Shown: in pieces, positions 40,753 through 49,379 of the stretch
How the letters are laid out: the number at the start of each line of letters is the position of its first letter
Numbering within the stretch: position 1 is the first letter of the stretch
From: JACCTH01 sp035250485
Lineage (GTDB): Bacteria > Actinomycetota > Acidimicrobiia > Spongiisociales > ZC4RG35
DNA length: 64,000 nt
NCBI GenBank assembly: GCA_035250485.1
Contig: DATFFB010000214.1
Location: 1 to 64,000, forward strand
Direction of reading: 5' to 3'
Position numbers and translations under genes: made by a program
Notes under the pieces: model-generated
Database searches by the model: none
What the model saw: the letters and a program-made list of their open reading frames with translations, nothing else
What the model was told of the DNA's origin: nothing

Positions 40753-42198
40753 ATGACCGATCGATTCCGACACCACCGCGCCAGTCTGGCGGCGACCATC
40801 GGCGCTAACGCGGTCGCGCTCATTCCCGCTGCCGACGAGACCATTCGCAACGACGACGTCACCCACGAATTCCGTCAAGACTCCGAGTTCTTCTACCTGA
40901 CCGGATTCCACGAGCCGGAGGCGCTGGCGGTCATCGTGCCAGGTCATCCCGACGGGGAGTATCACCTCTTCGTCCGTCCCCGCGATCGCGACCTCGAGAT
41001 CTGGAATGGCTATCGGGTCGGTGTCGACGGCGCCAAGGAGAGGTTCCAGGCAGATCATGCCTACACCCTCGCCGAGATCGACTCCGTGCTTCCCCGGCTA
41101 TTGCTCGGCCGCGACATGCTCTACTACCGCGGCGGCCATCCCGGACACGACGCCCGAGTGCGCGGCCTCCTCGTCAAGGCCCGCAACTATCAAAACCGCA
41201 CCGGCAAGGCCATGCCGAGCGGAATTTGCGACCTCACCCCTCTGGTGGCGGACATGCGGCTTCGCAAGTCGGCCAGTGAGATCGAGAGCCTGCGGGCCGC
41301 CTGCGAGCTTTCCGCCCTCGGGCACATGGAGGCAATGCGCTTTGGCCGTCCCGAACTGGCCGAATATCAGGTGCAGGCCGCCATGGAATATATCTGGAGA
41401 GAAGGCGGGTCACCGCGCAACGGCTATCCGTCGATTGTGGCCTCGGGACCCAACGCCTGCATCCTCCATTACACGGAAAACGATCGCATGATCGAGGACG
41501 GCGACCTCGTCCTCATCGATGCGGCTTGTGAGATCGATTACTTCTCCTCCGATATCACCCGCACCTGGCCCGCCAATGGCGAGTTCAGCGCACCTCAAGC
41601 GGCGGTGTATGAGGTGGTGCTCGCGGCGCAGAAGGCCGCCATCGCCGCCACCCGCCCAGGAGCGACGATTCGCGCCACGAACGAGATCGCCAGCGAGATT
41701 CTGACCGAAGGTTTGGTGGAGCTGGGCCTTCTTCCCCGCGGAGTGGAGGACTCCTTGGCCATGAATCACCATCGGGAGTTCTTCATGCATGGCACGAGCC
41801 ATTGGCTGGGAATGGACGTGCACGATGCCGGGACTTATCGGGTGGAGGGAAAACCCCGCAACCTCGAGCCGGGAATGGCTTTCACGGTCGAGCCGGGCTT
41901 GTACATCGATCGCCGGGAGGAGATCGAGTTCGCCCTCTTCCCCTATGACCTCGATGAGCACCTGGAAGCCATGCTCATCGACCCCGCCGGCGCCAAGAAG
42001 CGGTTGCAGGAGGGCAAAGAGAAAGCGGAGAAGGTCACGCACAAGGTTCCGGAAGAGTTTCGGGGGATCGGGGTTCGCATCGAAGACGACATCCTCATCA
42101 CCGAGGATGGGCACGAAAACCTCACTCACCTGGTGCCGCGCAAGCTTGACGAGGTCGAAGCCCTTTGTCGCGAGCAGAGCTGGCTGGCGCGAACCTAA
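40753..42198 (+). CDS. pepP: Xaa-Pro aminopeptidase (aminopeptidase P)
   Basis: M24B metallopeptidase (481 residues) that removes an N-terminal residue before proline. The N-terminal creatinase-like domain has FRQDSEFFYLTGFHEPEA. Dinuclear metal ligands are seen in LIDAACEIDYFSSDITRTWP (two Asp), HGTSHWLGMDVHD (His), FTVEPGLYI (Glu) and GVRIEDDILIT (Glu). A charged insert (KKRLQEGKEKAEKVTHKVPEE) precedes the last ligand. Confidence 0.93.
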   Translation: MTDRFRHHRASLAATIGANAVALIPAADETIRNDDVTHEFRQDSEFFYLTGFHEPEALAVIVPGHPDGEYHLFVRPRDRDLEIWNGYRVGVDGAKERFQADHAYTLAEIDSVLPRLLLGRDMLYYRGGHPGHDARVRGLLVKARNYQNRTGKAMPSGICDLTPLVADMRLRKSASEIESLRAACELSALGHMEAMRFGRPELAEYQVQAAMEYIWREGGSPRNGYPSIVASGPNACILHYTENDRMIEDGDLVLIDAACEIDYFSSDITRTWPANGEFSAPQAAVYEVVLAAQKAAIAATRPGATIRATNEIASEILTEGLVELGLLPRGVEDSLAMNHHREFFMHGTSHWLGMDVHDAGTYRVEGKPRNLEPGMAFTVEPGLYIDRREEIEFALFPYDLDEHLEAMLIDPAGAKKRLQEGKEKAEKVTHKVPEEFRGIGVRIEDDILITEDGHENLTHLVPRKLDEVEALCREQSWLART

Positions 42199-42199
42199 G

Positions 42200-42862
42200 T
42201 CAGGCCGCAGGGAGCGGCATCACGTACCACCAGACGGCCAGAAAGTGGCAGACGGATCCCACTATGACAAGCACATGGAAGAGCTCGTGATGGGAGAACA
42301 CTCGGGCCACCAGCCGCGGCCGTTGCAGCGCGAATATCACGGTTCCAGTCGAATAGGCCACGCCACCGGCGAGGAGGAGCCACACCGCTCCTGAGCCGGC
42401 CCGGCTCCAGATCAGGGGCAGGGCGGCGAGCGAGAGCCATCCCATGGTGTGCTGGAGGGCGACCGACAGTCGGGTGCCGACCCGGGACAGCACGAACTTG
42501 AGCGCGATCCCCACCAGGGCGATCGTCCACACCAGGGTCAAGAGGGCGGTGCGAAGCCAGCCATCGAGCACGACCACTCCGAAAGGGGTGAACGTTCCAG
42601 CCACCAGAAGAAAGATCATCGAATGATCGAGCCGCTGCATGAACGCGCGGCGTCGATCCTGCCAGCCGACCGCGTGATATAGGGCAGAGACGGTATACAT
42701 CGCAACCAGCGTGAGCGAGTACATCAACCCAGCCAGCAGCTGTCTTCCTCCGGCGGCGCTCCGAGCGAGAAGGGCCGCGCCGATCACGGCCGCCAGCGCC
42801 GCGCCTCCGTGTAGGAGAGCTCGAACGGGGTTCTGAATCCGCCCCCATTCCCACCGATCCAC
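42200..42862 (-). CDS. Hemolysin III / PAQR-family membrane protein
   Basis: A 220-residue seven-helix membrane protein of the HlyIII/PAQR family. The predicted zinc-site motifs are present: SALYHAVGW, DHSMIFLLVAGTFTPFGVV and HHELFHVLVIVGSVCHF. Function in bacteria is unclear: channel, lipid hydrolase or homeostasis factor. GTG start; it converges with pepP and diverges from the AtuA-like gene. Confidence 0.88.
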   Translation of the reverse strand: MDRWEWGRIQNPVRALLHGGAALAAVIGAALLARSAAGGRQLLAGLMYSLTLVAMYTVSALYHAVGWQDRRRAFMQRLDHSMIFLLVAGTFTPFGVVVLDGWLRTALLTLVWTIALVGIALKFVLSRVGTRLSVALQHTMGWLSLAALPLIWSRAGSGAVWLLLAGGVAYSTGTVIFALQRPRLVARVFSHHELFHVLVIVGSVCHFLAVWWYVMPLPAA

Positions 42863-42899
42863 TCAATCAGACTATCGCTGATTGGTATTTTCCCTCCCG

Positions 42900-44660
42900 G
42901 TGTTACGCATCGCGAACTGCTCCGGTTTCTACGGTGATCGCCTCGGCGCCGCCCAAGAGATGGTGAGCGGTGGACCAATCGACGTTCTTACCGGCGATTA
43001 CCTAGCCGAGTTGACGATGTCGATCCTCTGGCGATCCCGGAGCCGCGACCCGGATGCCGGCTATGCCACCACGTTCTTCACCCAGATGGAAGAAGTGCTC
43101 GGCACCTGTCTCGATCGGGGGATAAAGATCATCTCGAACGCTGGCGGCCTGAACCCGCGCGGATTGGTGAAGCGACTGGAGAAGTTGGCGGACGATCTCG
43201 GCCTGGCGCCAAGGATCGCAAGCGTGGAGGGCGACGATCTGATGCCTCGCCTCGACGGACTGATAGACGAGGGTCACGAATTTCTCCATTTCGATCGCGG
43301 CGTCCCGCTTCGGGAAGCGGGAGTCACCCCGCTGACCGCCAACGCCTACCTGGGCGGCTGGGGAATCACGGAGGCGCTCCAGCGCGGAGCCGACGTCGTC
43401 ATCTGCGGGCGGGTCACAGATGCGGCCCTGGTGGTGGGCCCGTGCGCGTGGCACTTCGGTTGGCATCGCGACGATTGGGATGCTCTCGCCGGGGCGGTGG
43501 CGGCGGGACACATCCTCGAGTGCGGTCCTCAGGCTACGGGGGGCAACTATTCGTTCTTCCGCGAGCTCGGTGGCCTCGATTCACCGGGCTTTCCGATCGC
43601 CGAAGTGGAAAGAGACGGCTCGGCGGTCATTACCAAGCATCCCGGCTCCGGGGGGAGGGTGACGGTGGAGACCGTGACTGCGCAGTTGCTCTATGAGATC
43701 GGATCTCCCCGCTACCTCAATCCCGACGTCACTGCTCATTTCGAAACGATTCGGTTATCGGAGGGAGGGGAGGATCGGGTTCGGGTTTCGGGGGTGAAAG
43801 GAAGTGCCCCACCGCCGGATCTGAAAGTGGCTCTCAACTACCTCGGCGGTCACCGGAATGCGATGACCTTCGGCATCTCCGGTCTCGACGTCGAGGAAAA
43901 GGCTTGGTTGCTGGAATCGGCACTCTGGAAGGCAGTGGGAGGTCGTAATCAGTTCGAGACGGCCGAGGTCCAACTCATCAAGTCGGGTCGACCCGATCCG
44001 CAGACCATCGACGATTCCATGAGTTATCTCCGTTTTACGGTCAAGGACCCGGACCCAAACAAGGTCGGGAGAAGCTTCTCACGGACCGCGGTAGAGCTCG
44101 CTCTCGCGAACTATCCGGGGCTCTTCCTCACCACTCCACCCGGCGATGCCTCGCCTTACGCGATCTATTGGCCTACCACTATTCCGGCCGAATTGGTGCC
44201 CATATCGGTGGTCGTCGACGGCTCTGCCTCTCTGGTCACATCAGTTGCACCTCCAGGACCAAAGGCGGCTGCGCTTCCATCGATGAGTTTCGACTCCGGC
44301 ACAGACTCAAAGACGGAGCGGCGGCCGTTGGGGATCTTGGCGGGTGCTCGTTCGGGAGACAAAGGGGGGAACGCCAATCTCGGGGTATGGGTACGCCACG
44401 CCGAGGCGTACCCCTGGCTGGCCTCTTTTCTCACCGTCGACCGGCTCCGCCATCTTTTGCCCGAGGCGGGCTCGCTCTCCATCACCCGCTTCGAGCTGCC
44501 GAATCTCGTGGCGCTCAACTTCGTTATCGAGGGCTTTCTCGGCGACGGTGTCTCGTCGTCGACCAGAACCGACCCGCAGGCGAAGTCGCTCGGCGAGTTC
44601 ATACGTGCTCGGATGGTGGATATACCCAGGGATCTCTTGACGAAAATCGACGATCGGTAG
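42900..44660 (+). CDS. AtuA-like (DUF1446) acyl-CoA metabolism protein
   Basis: 586 residues: an N-terminal DUF1446/AtuA domain (LRIANCSGFYGDRLGAAQ, GGPIDVLTGDYLAELTM, SNAGGLNPRG, GGWGITEALQRGADVVICGRVTDAALV) and a C-terminal ferredoxin-like AtuA domain from about residue 480 (LAGARSGDKGGNANLGVWVR). AtuA is linked to acyclic terpene degradation, and relatives occur in leucine/fatty acid catabolism; the reaction is not established. GTG at 42900 fits the family N terminus; TATTTT eight bases upstream suggests a leaderless start. A TTG 18 bases earlier is the alternative. Confidence 0.87.
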   Translation: MLRIANCSGFYGDRLGAAQEMVSGGPIDVLTGDYLAELTMSILWRSRSRDPDAGYATTFFTQMEEVLGTCLDRGIKIISNAGGLNPRGLVKRLEKLADDLGLAPRIASVEGDDLMPRLDGLIDEGHEFLHFDRGVPLREAGVTPLTANAYLGGWGITEALQRGADVVICGRVTDAALVVGPCAWHFGWHRDDWDALAGAVAAGHILECGPQATGGNYSFFRELGGLDSPGFPIAEVERDGSAVITKHPGSGGRVTVETVTAQLLYEIGSPRYLNPDVTAHFETIRLSEGGEDRVRVSGVKGSAPPPDLKVALNYLGGHRNAMTFGISGLDVEEKAWLLESALWKAVGGRNQFETAEVQLIKSGRPDPQTIDDSMSYLRFTVKDPDPNKVGRSFSRTAVELALANYPGLFLTTPPGDASPYAIYWPTTIPAELVPISVVVDGSASLVTSVAPPGPKAAALPSMSFDSGTDSKTERRPLGILAGARSGDKGGNANLGVWVRHAEAYPWLASFLTVDRLRHLLPEAGSLSITRFELPNLVALNFVIEGFLGDGVSSSTRTDPQAKSLGEFIRARMVDIPRDLLTKIDDR

Positions 44661-44672
44661 CATCTTCGAGCG

Positions 44673-45446
44673 ATGCATGGTCCCCGTTCCCTCGCCTACT
44701 CGATCTACGAGAACCGCCTCTTGCGGAGTCTCGACCGCAGCCGGCTTCCCCATCACATCGGGATCATCCTCGACGGGCATCGCCGGTATGCCCGGGAATC
44801 GGGCCTCGCCTCCTATGTCGACAGCTATCGCGCCGGGATGGCGCGCTTTGAAGATTTCCTGAGCTGGTCGCACGAACTCGACGTCCCGGTGATCACTGCC
44901 TGGGTGCTCTCGCGCGAGAACCTCGATCGTCCCGAGGCCGAACTGGCCCCCTATTTCGATGTCCTCACCGAGTTGTTCGGCCGACTCCCCGAGAAGGCCT
45001 CCCAACGTCGGCAGCGCATCCGCTTCATCGGGAGCCTCGATCTGCTTCCCGGCGACCTCGTGGGCGCCGCCAAGTCAGCCGAGGCGGCCAGCCCCGACGG
45101 CGACCATTTGCTCAACATCGCCATGGGCTATGGGGGACGACAGGAGATCGTCGATGCAGCGAAGGACCTTGTCACCAGGCTGGCGGGAGAGGGGGTCAAA
45201 GCCGAAGAGATGGCGGCCCACCTCGATGCGCCCTCGCTGGCGCGACATATGTACTCCGCCGATGTGCCCGATCCGGATCTACTCATCCGCACCAGCGGCG
45301 AGTCACGGCTCTCGGGGTTCCTGCTCTGGCAATCGGCCTACGCCGAGTTTGTCTTCGTGGATGTCTATTGGCCGGCGTTTCGCCGAGTCGACTTCCTGCG
45401 TGCCCTGCGCGATTTCACGCGCCGCAACCGACGCTTCGGCCGCTAG
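44673..45446 (+). CDS. cis-Prenyltransferase (short-chain Z-farnesyl diphosphate synthase-like)
   Basis: A 257-residue UppS-superfamily enzyme. The N terminus (SIYENRLLRSLDRSRLPHHI) and C terminus (SGESRLSGFLLWQSAYAEF, VDFLRALRDFTRRNRRFGR) closely resemble mycobacterial Rv1086, the (2Z,6E)-farnesyl diphosphate synthase that feeds decaprenyl phosphate synthesis. The catalytic Asp motif reads ILDGHRRYAR: the usual Asn of DGN is His and Trp is Tyr. Elongation motif RTSGE is intact. Product length cannot be read from sequence. Confidence 0.88.
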   Translation: MHGPRSLAYSIYENRLLRSLDRSRLPHHIGIILDGHRRYARESGLASYVDSYRAGMARFEDFLSWSHELDVPVITAWVLSRENLDRPEAELAPYFDVLTELFGRLPEKASQRRQRIRFIGSLDLLPGDLVGAAKSAEAASPDGDHLLNIAMGYGGRQEIVDAAKDLVTRLAGEGVKAEEMAAHLDAPSLARHMYSADVPDPDLLIRTSGESRLSGFLLWQSAYAEFVFVDVYWPAFRRVDFLRALRDFTRRNRRFGR

Positions 45447-46136
45447 CTATTTCGTAACCATCTCGGGTTCGAGATGGGTCGTCTCGGCAAACGCCCGCAA
45501 CGAAAATGCATGGGCATGGGCGATGGGAAGAGTCACGATGCGGGCGACGCCGGTGTGGGGCAGCTCGAAGCGGTCCCACTCCCAGGGGGTCGGGGCCATC
45601 CCCAGAAGATGACCCAGCACCACGGCGTTGGTTCCGCCGTGGGCGACGAGCACGATGCGGTACTCGTCATCGAGATTGTCGATGGTCCAGAGTCGCGGGT
45701 CGGTACCGGCTTCTTTGAGGCCTTTCTCCGCCAGGCTGGCTTCCAGGCCGCCCACCACGCGCTGATGAAAGTCGCGAAAATCCTCCCCGCCCGGCATCCC
45801 TTCCCAGAGTTCTTTGATCGGTCGCAGGTTGGCGTCGACCCAGGCGCTGCGGATGTCATCGATCGGCATCCCTTCCCAGTCGTCGGGGTTGCGGATCTCG
45901 TGGGCCCAGTCGAGGGTCTTGATATCGGTCCCGAGGGCCGCCGCCAACGGACTCGCCGTCTCCTGAGAGCGCTTCATCGGCGAAGCCCAGATCTCGTCGA
46001 CGTAGCCCCAGGACTCGACGCGGGCCGCCAACCGCTCGGCTTGTTGGCGACCGAGATCGGAGAGGTTGGGGTCGTTGCGGGCGAAGGTGTCGGGGGCCCA
46101 GTCGGGAAGACCGTGCCGGACGAGGATCAGTTCCAC
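45447..46136 (-). CDS. Histidine phosphatase (phosphoglycerate-mutase-like)
   Basis: A 229-residue branch-1 histidine phosphatase: catalytic motif LILVRHGLPDWAPD near the N terminus, LSDLGRQQAERLA, SPMKRSQETA and the second His in LVAHGGTNAVVLGHLLG. GTG at 46136 gives the usual start just before the RHG motif; a longer frame would begin inside the AGACAAA repeat. Substrate is unknown. It converges with the prenyltransferase gene with no gap. Confidence 0.88.
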   Translation of the reverse strand: MELILVRHGLPDWAPDTFARNDPNLSDLGRQQAERLAARVESWGYVDEIWASPMKRSQETASPLAAALGTDIKTLDWAHEIRNPDDWEGMPIDDIRSAWVDANLRPIKELWEGMPGGEDFRDFHQRVVGGLEASLAEKGLKEAGTDPRLWTIDNLDDEYRIVLVAHGGTNAVVLGHLLGMAPTPWEWDRFELPHTGVARIVTLPIAHAHAFSLRAFAETTHLEPEMVTK

Positions 46137-46151
46137 GAGGGGCGACGGTAC

Positions 46152-46190
46152 AAGAAAGACAAAAGACAAAAGACGAAAGACTTCAGATAT
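46152..46190. repeat. AGACAAA-type tandem repeat, copy 3
   Basis: Three to four heptamers (AAGACAAAAGACAAAAGACGAAAGAC pattern, read in parts) between the phosphatase start and pyrE. The heptamers match the copies at 22.18 and 23.86 kb but the GC hairpin part is different here. An ATC-rich tail (TTCAGATATCAGACATCAG) follows. Confidence 0.65.
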
Positions 46191-46214
46191 CAGACATCAG
46201 AGTGGGAGAAAGGA

Positions 46215-46240
46215 GTGGCCGCCCGGTAGGGGGCGGCCAC
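46215..46240 (+). promoter_or_regulatory. Strong hairpin upstream of pyrE
   Basis: A perfect 10 bp stem (GTGGCCGCCC, six-base loop, GGGCGGCCAC) lies 87 bases before the pyrE ATG. It is not followed by a T-run, so it is either a structured leader or part of the repeat region rather than an intrinsic terminator. Confidence 0.4.
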
Positions 46241-46326
46241 TACTGTCAGCGTCGACCACAGCGGGAGGAGAAACCGACTGTGCGTCGACCTATTACATCG
46301 ACCGGCGACGCCGAAAAGTTGAGCGC

Positions 46327-46896
46327 ATGAACCAGGCGGACCAGCGACGTGGAGCATCTCTCGAGGGATTGATCCGTCATCTGCGCACCCACTCGCTGCG
46401 AACGGACGGGCCTTTCACCCTCCGCTCGGGTGCCATTTCCTCCTGGTATCTAGACGCCCGCCACACCACCTACGACGGGCGAGGAGCCGTCCTCGCCGGG
46501 ACGGCCATCCTCGGTCGCCTGGCGGGCGAGGTGCGAGCCATCGGCGGGATGACCATGGGAGCCGATCCCCTCGCCATTGCCACCGCCGTGCTCGCCGCCC
46601 AGGAGGGTCGTGAGTTGCGAGCCTTCTCAGTCCGGAAGGAAGCGAAGGATCACGGGACCGGCGGACGGCTGGTGGGTCCGGTCGAGGCTGGTGATCCAGT
46701 GGCCATCTGCGACGACACCGTCACCACCGGTGGGGCCGTCTTCGAATCACTCGACGTCCTCGCCGAAGCCGGCATCAATGCCCGGCAGGTGGTGGTGTTG
46801 GTCGATCGCTCGGGAGGTTCGCTCGAACAAGCCTGCCGGGAACGTAACCTTTCCTACGCGGCAATTCTCCGGCCGGCAGATCTTGGAGTCGAATGA
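46327..46896 (+). CDS. pyrE: Orotate phosphoribosyltransferase
   Basis: 189-residue enzyme forming OMP from orotate and PRPP in pyrimidine synthesis. The PRPP loop is VAICDDTVTTGGAVFESLDVL and the flexible loop is KEAKDHGTGGRL. FTLRSGAISSWYLDARHTTYDG is the family N-terminal region. The ATG is the first sensible start; upstream codons fall in the repeat and hairpin region. The stop overlaps the next gene by ATGA. Confidence 0.92.
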   Translation: MNQADQRRGASLEGLIRHLRTHSLRTDGPFTLRSGAISSWYLDARHTTYDGRGAVLAGTAILGRLAGEVRAIGGMTMGADPLAIATAVLAAQEGRELRAFSVRKEAKDHGTGGRLVGPVEAGDPVAICDDTVTTGGAVFESLDVLAEAGINARQVVVLVDRSGGSLEQACRERNLSYAAILRPADLGVE

Positions 46897-47474
46897 CCGA
46901 GGAAGACAGCCAAGTTGAGGTGCGACGATCTGGCCTGAAAATGTGGCTGTTGTCGCTCGCCGGCGTCCCCTTGCTGGTCCTGGGCGTCGATGTGCTTCGC
47001 AATCGCCGGATCATCTCTTTCTTTCAGAATCTGATCTGGCCAAACGGCAACCCTGAGGTCCTCGAGGCCCGCGACTACATCTGGGCGGTAGCGCTCGTCA
47101 TCGTGGGCCTTCTCATCGCCGTTTTCGGGGTAGCCGAACTCATCAACCCGCGCCCGGTGTTGGCGGCATCCGAGGACGGCCTCCGCCTCCGAATCGGCAA
47201 TCCGTTCTCATCGCTCGCCTTCATACCCTGGAACGAGGTGACAGACGTTGGTGCAGAGCAGCTCGATGACGAGGGCGACCCGGTTTCGGTCTTCGTTCTC
47301 ACCGTTGCCAATCGGGAACGCTTGCCCGCTCACCCCTGGGGGGCACGATGGCTCGACGACAAGACCTTGGCGGTTCTCGCGTCCGATTGGGAGACACCGC
47401 CCGGCCGCGTGGCGGAACGAGTGGCGGCGGCATCGTTGCGAGCTTCCCGCTACCGCCACCCGGTAGCTACATGA
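46893..47474 (+). CDS. Two-helix membrane protein with PH-like domain
   Basis: 193 residues: two transmembrane helices (about 18-35 and 60-82) and a cytoplasmic C-terminal domain resembling bacterial PH domains (DGLRLRIGNPFSSLAFIPWNEVTDV... with the conserved IPWNEV). Coupled by 4-base overlaps to pyrE and the endonuclease gene. Function unknown. Confidence 0.65.
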   Translation: MTEEDSQVEVRRSGLKMWLLSLAGVPLLVLGVDVLRNRRIISFFQNLIWPNGNPEVLEARDYIWAVALVIVGLLIAVFGVAELINPRPVLAASEDGLRLRIGNPFSSLAFIPWNEVTDVGAEQLDDEGDPVSVFVLTVANRERLPAHPWGARWLDDKTLAVLASDWETPPGRVAERVAAASLRASRYRHPVAT

Positions 47475-48262
47475 GCACCGATGGGCTCTTGGTGGGAGCT
47501 CATGTAGATCGCCGGGATCCGCTGCGTGAGGCGCATTCCCGCGCCGCCGACATTGTGCAAATCTTCTTGAGCGATCCCCAAAGCTGGAAGAAGCCTGACC
47601 CGCGTCCGGACGCAGAAGAGCTTCGTCAGCAGTCCCTTCCGCTTTACGTCCATGCTCCCTACTTGATCAATGTCGTGGCGGACGCATCTCGGATCAGGAT
47701 TCCCTCGCGGCGTATCTTGAGTGAAACCTGCGAGGCAGCGGTCGAAGTTGGTGCCGCCGCGGTCGTGGTCCACGGCGGTCATATCACCGGAGAGGGGCCG
47801 CTAACGGAGGGCTACTCCCGATGGCGGAAGGCCTTGCTGGAACTCGATACCGAAGTTCCCGTCCTCATCGAGAACACTGCCGGTGGGGACAACGCCGTTT
47901 GTCGGCGCGTGGAATCGATTGCCCGCCTCTGGGAGGTCATTGGCGACCTCGGCCCCGGTTTCGTACTCGACACCTGTCACGCCTGGGCCGGGGGCGAGCC
48001 GGGCGAGGAGCTAGTGGGCCGCGTGCTCCAAGCCACCGGCCGCATCGACCTCGTGCATTGCAACGACTCCCGCGATCCCTTCGATTCGCGTCGCGACCGC
48101 CATGCCAACCTCGGACACGGGAAGATGCCTACGGAACTCTTGGCGGAAGTGGTTGCCCTGGCTGGCGCACCGGTGATCGTTGAGACCCCGGGCGACGCCG
48201 TCGAACATCGCGCCGACATGGACTTCGTCCGCCGGGCGGCCAGTCGGGCTCCGGCAGCTTGA
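47471..48262 (+). CDS. nfo: Endonuclease IV-family protein
   Basis: A TIM-barrel AP endonuclease of 263 residues. Metal ligands of the trinuclear zinc site are recognisable: VHAPYLINV, VVHGGH, LIENTAGG (Glu), LDTCHAWAGG (Asp/His), HCNDSRDPFDSRRDRHANLGHG and VIVETPG (Glu). It cuts at abasic sites, parallel to XthA also encoded here. ATG overlaps the previous stop (ATGA); it is slightly shorter than E. coli Nfo. Confidence 0.88.
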   Translation: MSTDGLLVGAHVDRRDPLREAHSRAADIVQIFLSDPQSWKKPDPRPDAEELRQQSLPLYVHAPYLINVVADASRIRIPSRRILSETCEAAVEVGAAAVVVHGGHITGEGPLTEGYSRWRKALLELDTEVPVLIENTAGGDNAVCRRVESIARLWEVIGDLGPGFVLDTCHAWAGGEPGEELVGRVLQATGRIDLVHCNDSRDPFDSRRDRHANLGHGKMPTELLAEVVALAGAPVIVETPGDAVEHRADMDFVRRAASRAPAA

Positions 48263-48678
48263 AGCCCCTCACCGGGCTCCTCCTTCTCCTCGCCTTGAGC
48301 TCCTGCTCAATGGCCCAGACCGGGCCCTGGCTCGACGAAAGTGGTCAGCGCCTGGAAGGGAGCCAGCTCATCCAGTATCAGGGGTTCAAGGAATGCGGTC
48401 ATGAAGACGTCCAGTTCATCGTCTTCTTCGGTGACATGTATGCCCGCGATCCGGAAGGAGTGCTGGGTCCATTGACCAACACAGCCGGGGAGTCGCTTTC
48501 CTTCGAAATCACCACCGAGATCCCAGAGGGGGTCATGGCCCAAGGTTTCAGTTTTCGGGACCGCGAGATCTATTTCGATCCTGCGACCCGCGAGGATTAC
48601 CTCTACGTTCATTACGAGAACGGAAGCTTGGAGCGCTGGCCACGGGCTGAGTTCGCCTGCGATCGCCCGGGCGCCTGA
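48259..48678 (+). CDS. Predicted small lipoprotein
   Basis: 139 residues from a TTG in a TTGA overlap with nfo. Residues 1-16 are a lipoprotein signal (LLLLLALSSC) with the lipidated Cys at 16. The mature part includes VQFIVFFGDMYARDPEG and a C-terminal domain ending in Cys (FACDRPGA). I do not recognise the family. It appears to close the pyrE-PH-nfo operon. Confidence 0.7.
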   Translation: MKPLTGLLLLLALSSCSMAQTGPWLDESGQRLEGSQLIQYQGFKECGHEDVQFIVFFGDMYARDPEGVLGPLTNTAGESLSFEITTEIPEGVMAQGFSFRDREIYFDPATREDYLYVHYENGSLERWPRAEFACDRPGA

Positions 48679-48709
48679 AGAGCTCCTGGCCTAGGCTGGC
48701 TCGGGAGCC

Positions 48710-49333
48710 ATGGATCCGCAGACCTCGAGCACCCTCGACGAACAACGCGTCGAATTCTCCCGGAGCCGGTTCTTGGCGATGCCCATCGCCGGCACTATCG
48801 CCTGGACGATCATCGGCATCACGGGTGGGTTCGTCTCAGTGGGTCTTGCCTCCTGGATTCTCTTCATCTGTACGGGTTCGATCTTCGGGCTCGGGCTCAT
48901 CGTCGCCAGGTTTTTGGGCGAAGACCTCCTTGGAAAAACACGCGACCACAACGAATTTGATCGGCTCTTTTTTGCGTCGGTGCAAATGGCATGGTTGGTC
49001 TTCGCCATTGCGATTCCCTTTTTCATGATCGAGCCCACTTCGCTCCCTCTCAGTGTCGGAATCCTCGCCGGGTTGATGTGGCTTCCGTTCTCCTGGATCA
49101 TTCAGCACTGGGTGGGGATGTTTCACGCCTTCGCCCGTACCGCTTTGGTCACAATCGCCTGGTTCGTGTTTCCCGGCAACCGCTTCGTAGTGATTCCCGC
49201 GGTCATCGTCTTGATCTACCTGATCACCATTTACATTCTCGCCACACGTCCGCTGCCCGAAGGGGTCGGTAGGATGGTTGCACCACGGGCGACCCCTGAT
49301 GCGGCGGCCGAGGGACTTTCCGATCCGATTTGA
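48710..49333 (+). CDS. Six-helix membrane protein, function unknown
   Basis: 207 residues with about six hydrophobic segments, beginning at residues 24-48 (AMPIAGTIAWTIIGITGGF) and ending at 165-185 (VVIPAVIVLIYLITIYILA), and a charged loop (GEDLLGKTRDHNEFDRLFF). The pattern EQRVEFSRSRFLAMPIAGTIAW recalls DUF7010-like proteins, but I am not certain. No catalytic motif. It stands between the lipoprotein and panB genes. Confidence 0.65.
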   Translation: MDPQTSSTLDEQRVEFSRSRFLAMPIAGTIAWTIIGITGGFVSVGLASWILFICTGSIFGLGLIVARFLGEDLLGKTRDHNEFDRLFFASVQMAWLVFAIAIPFFMIEPTSLPLSVGILAGLMWLPFSWIIQHWVGMFHAFARTALVTIAWFVFPGNRFVVIPAVIVLIYLITIYILATRPLPEGVGRMVAPRATPDAAAEGLSDPI

Positions 49334-49379
49334 CGCTTGAGTTCCCCCTACCCGCGAGGAGGGGAGAGAGGAGCGACTT

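Noticed and set aside
46137..46169. Upstream start for the histidine phosphatase
   Set aside because: The additional residues are encoded by the AGACAAA repeat and precede the normal start of this fold.
49343..49375. Third copy of the C-rich palindromic repeat before panB
   Set aside because: Only short C and G runs are shared, with no stem of the same layout; it may be a decayed copy but is not supported.
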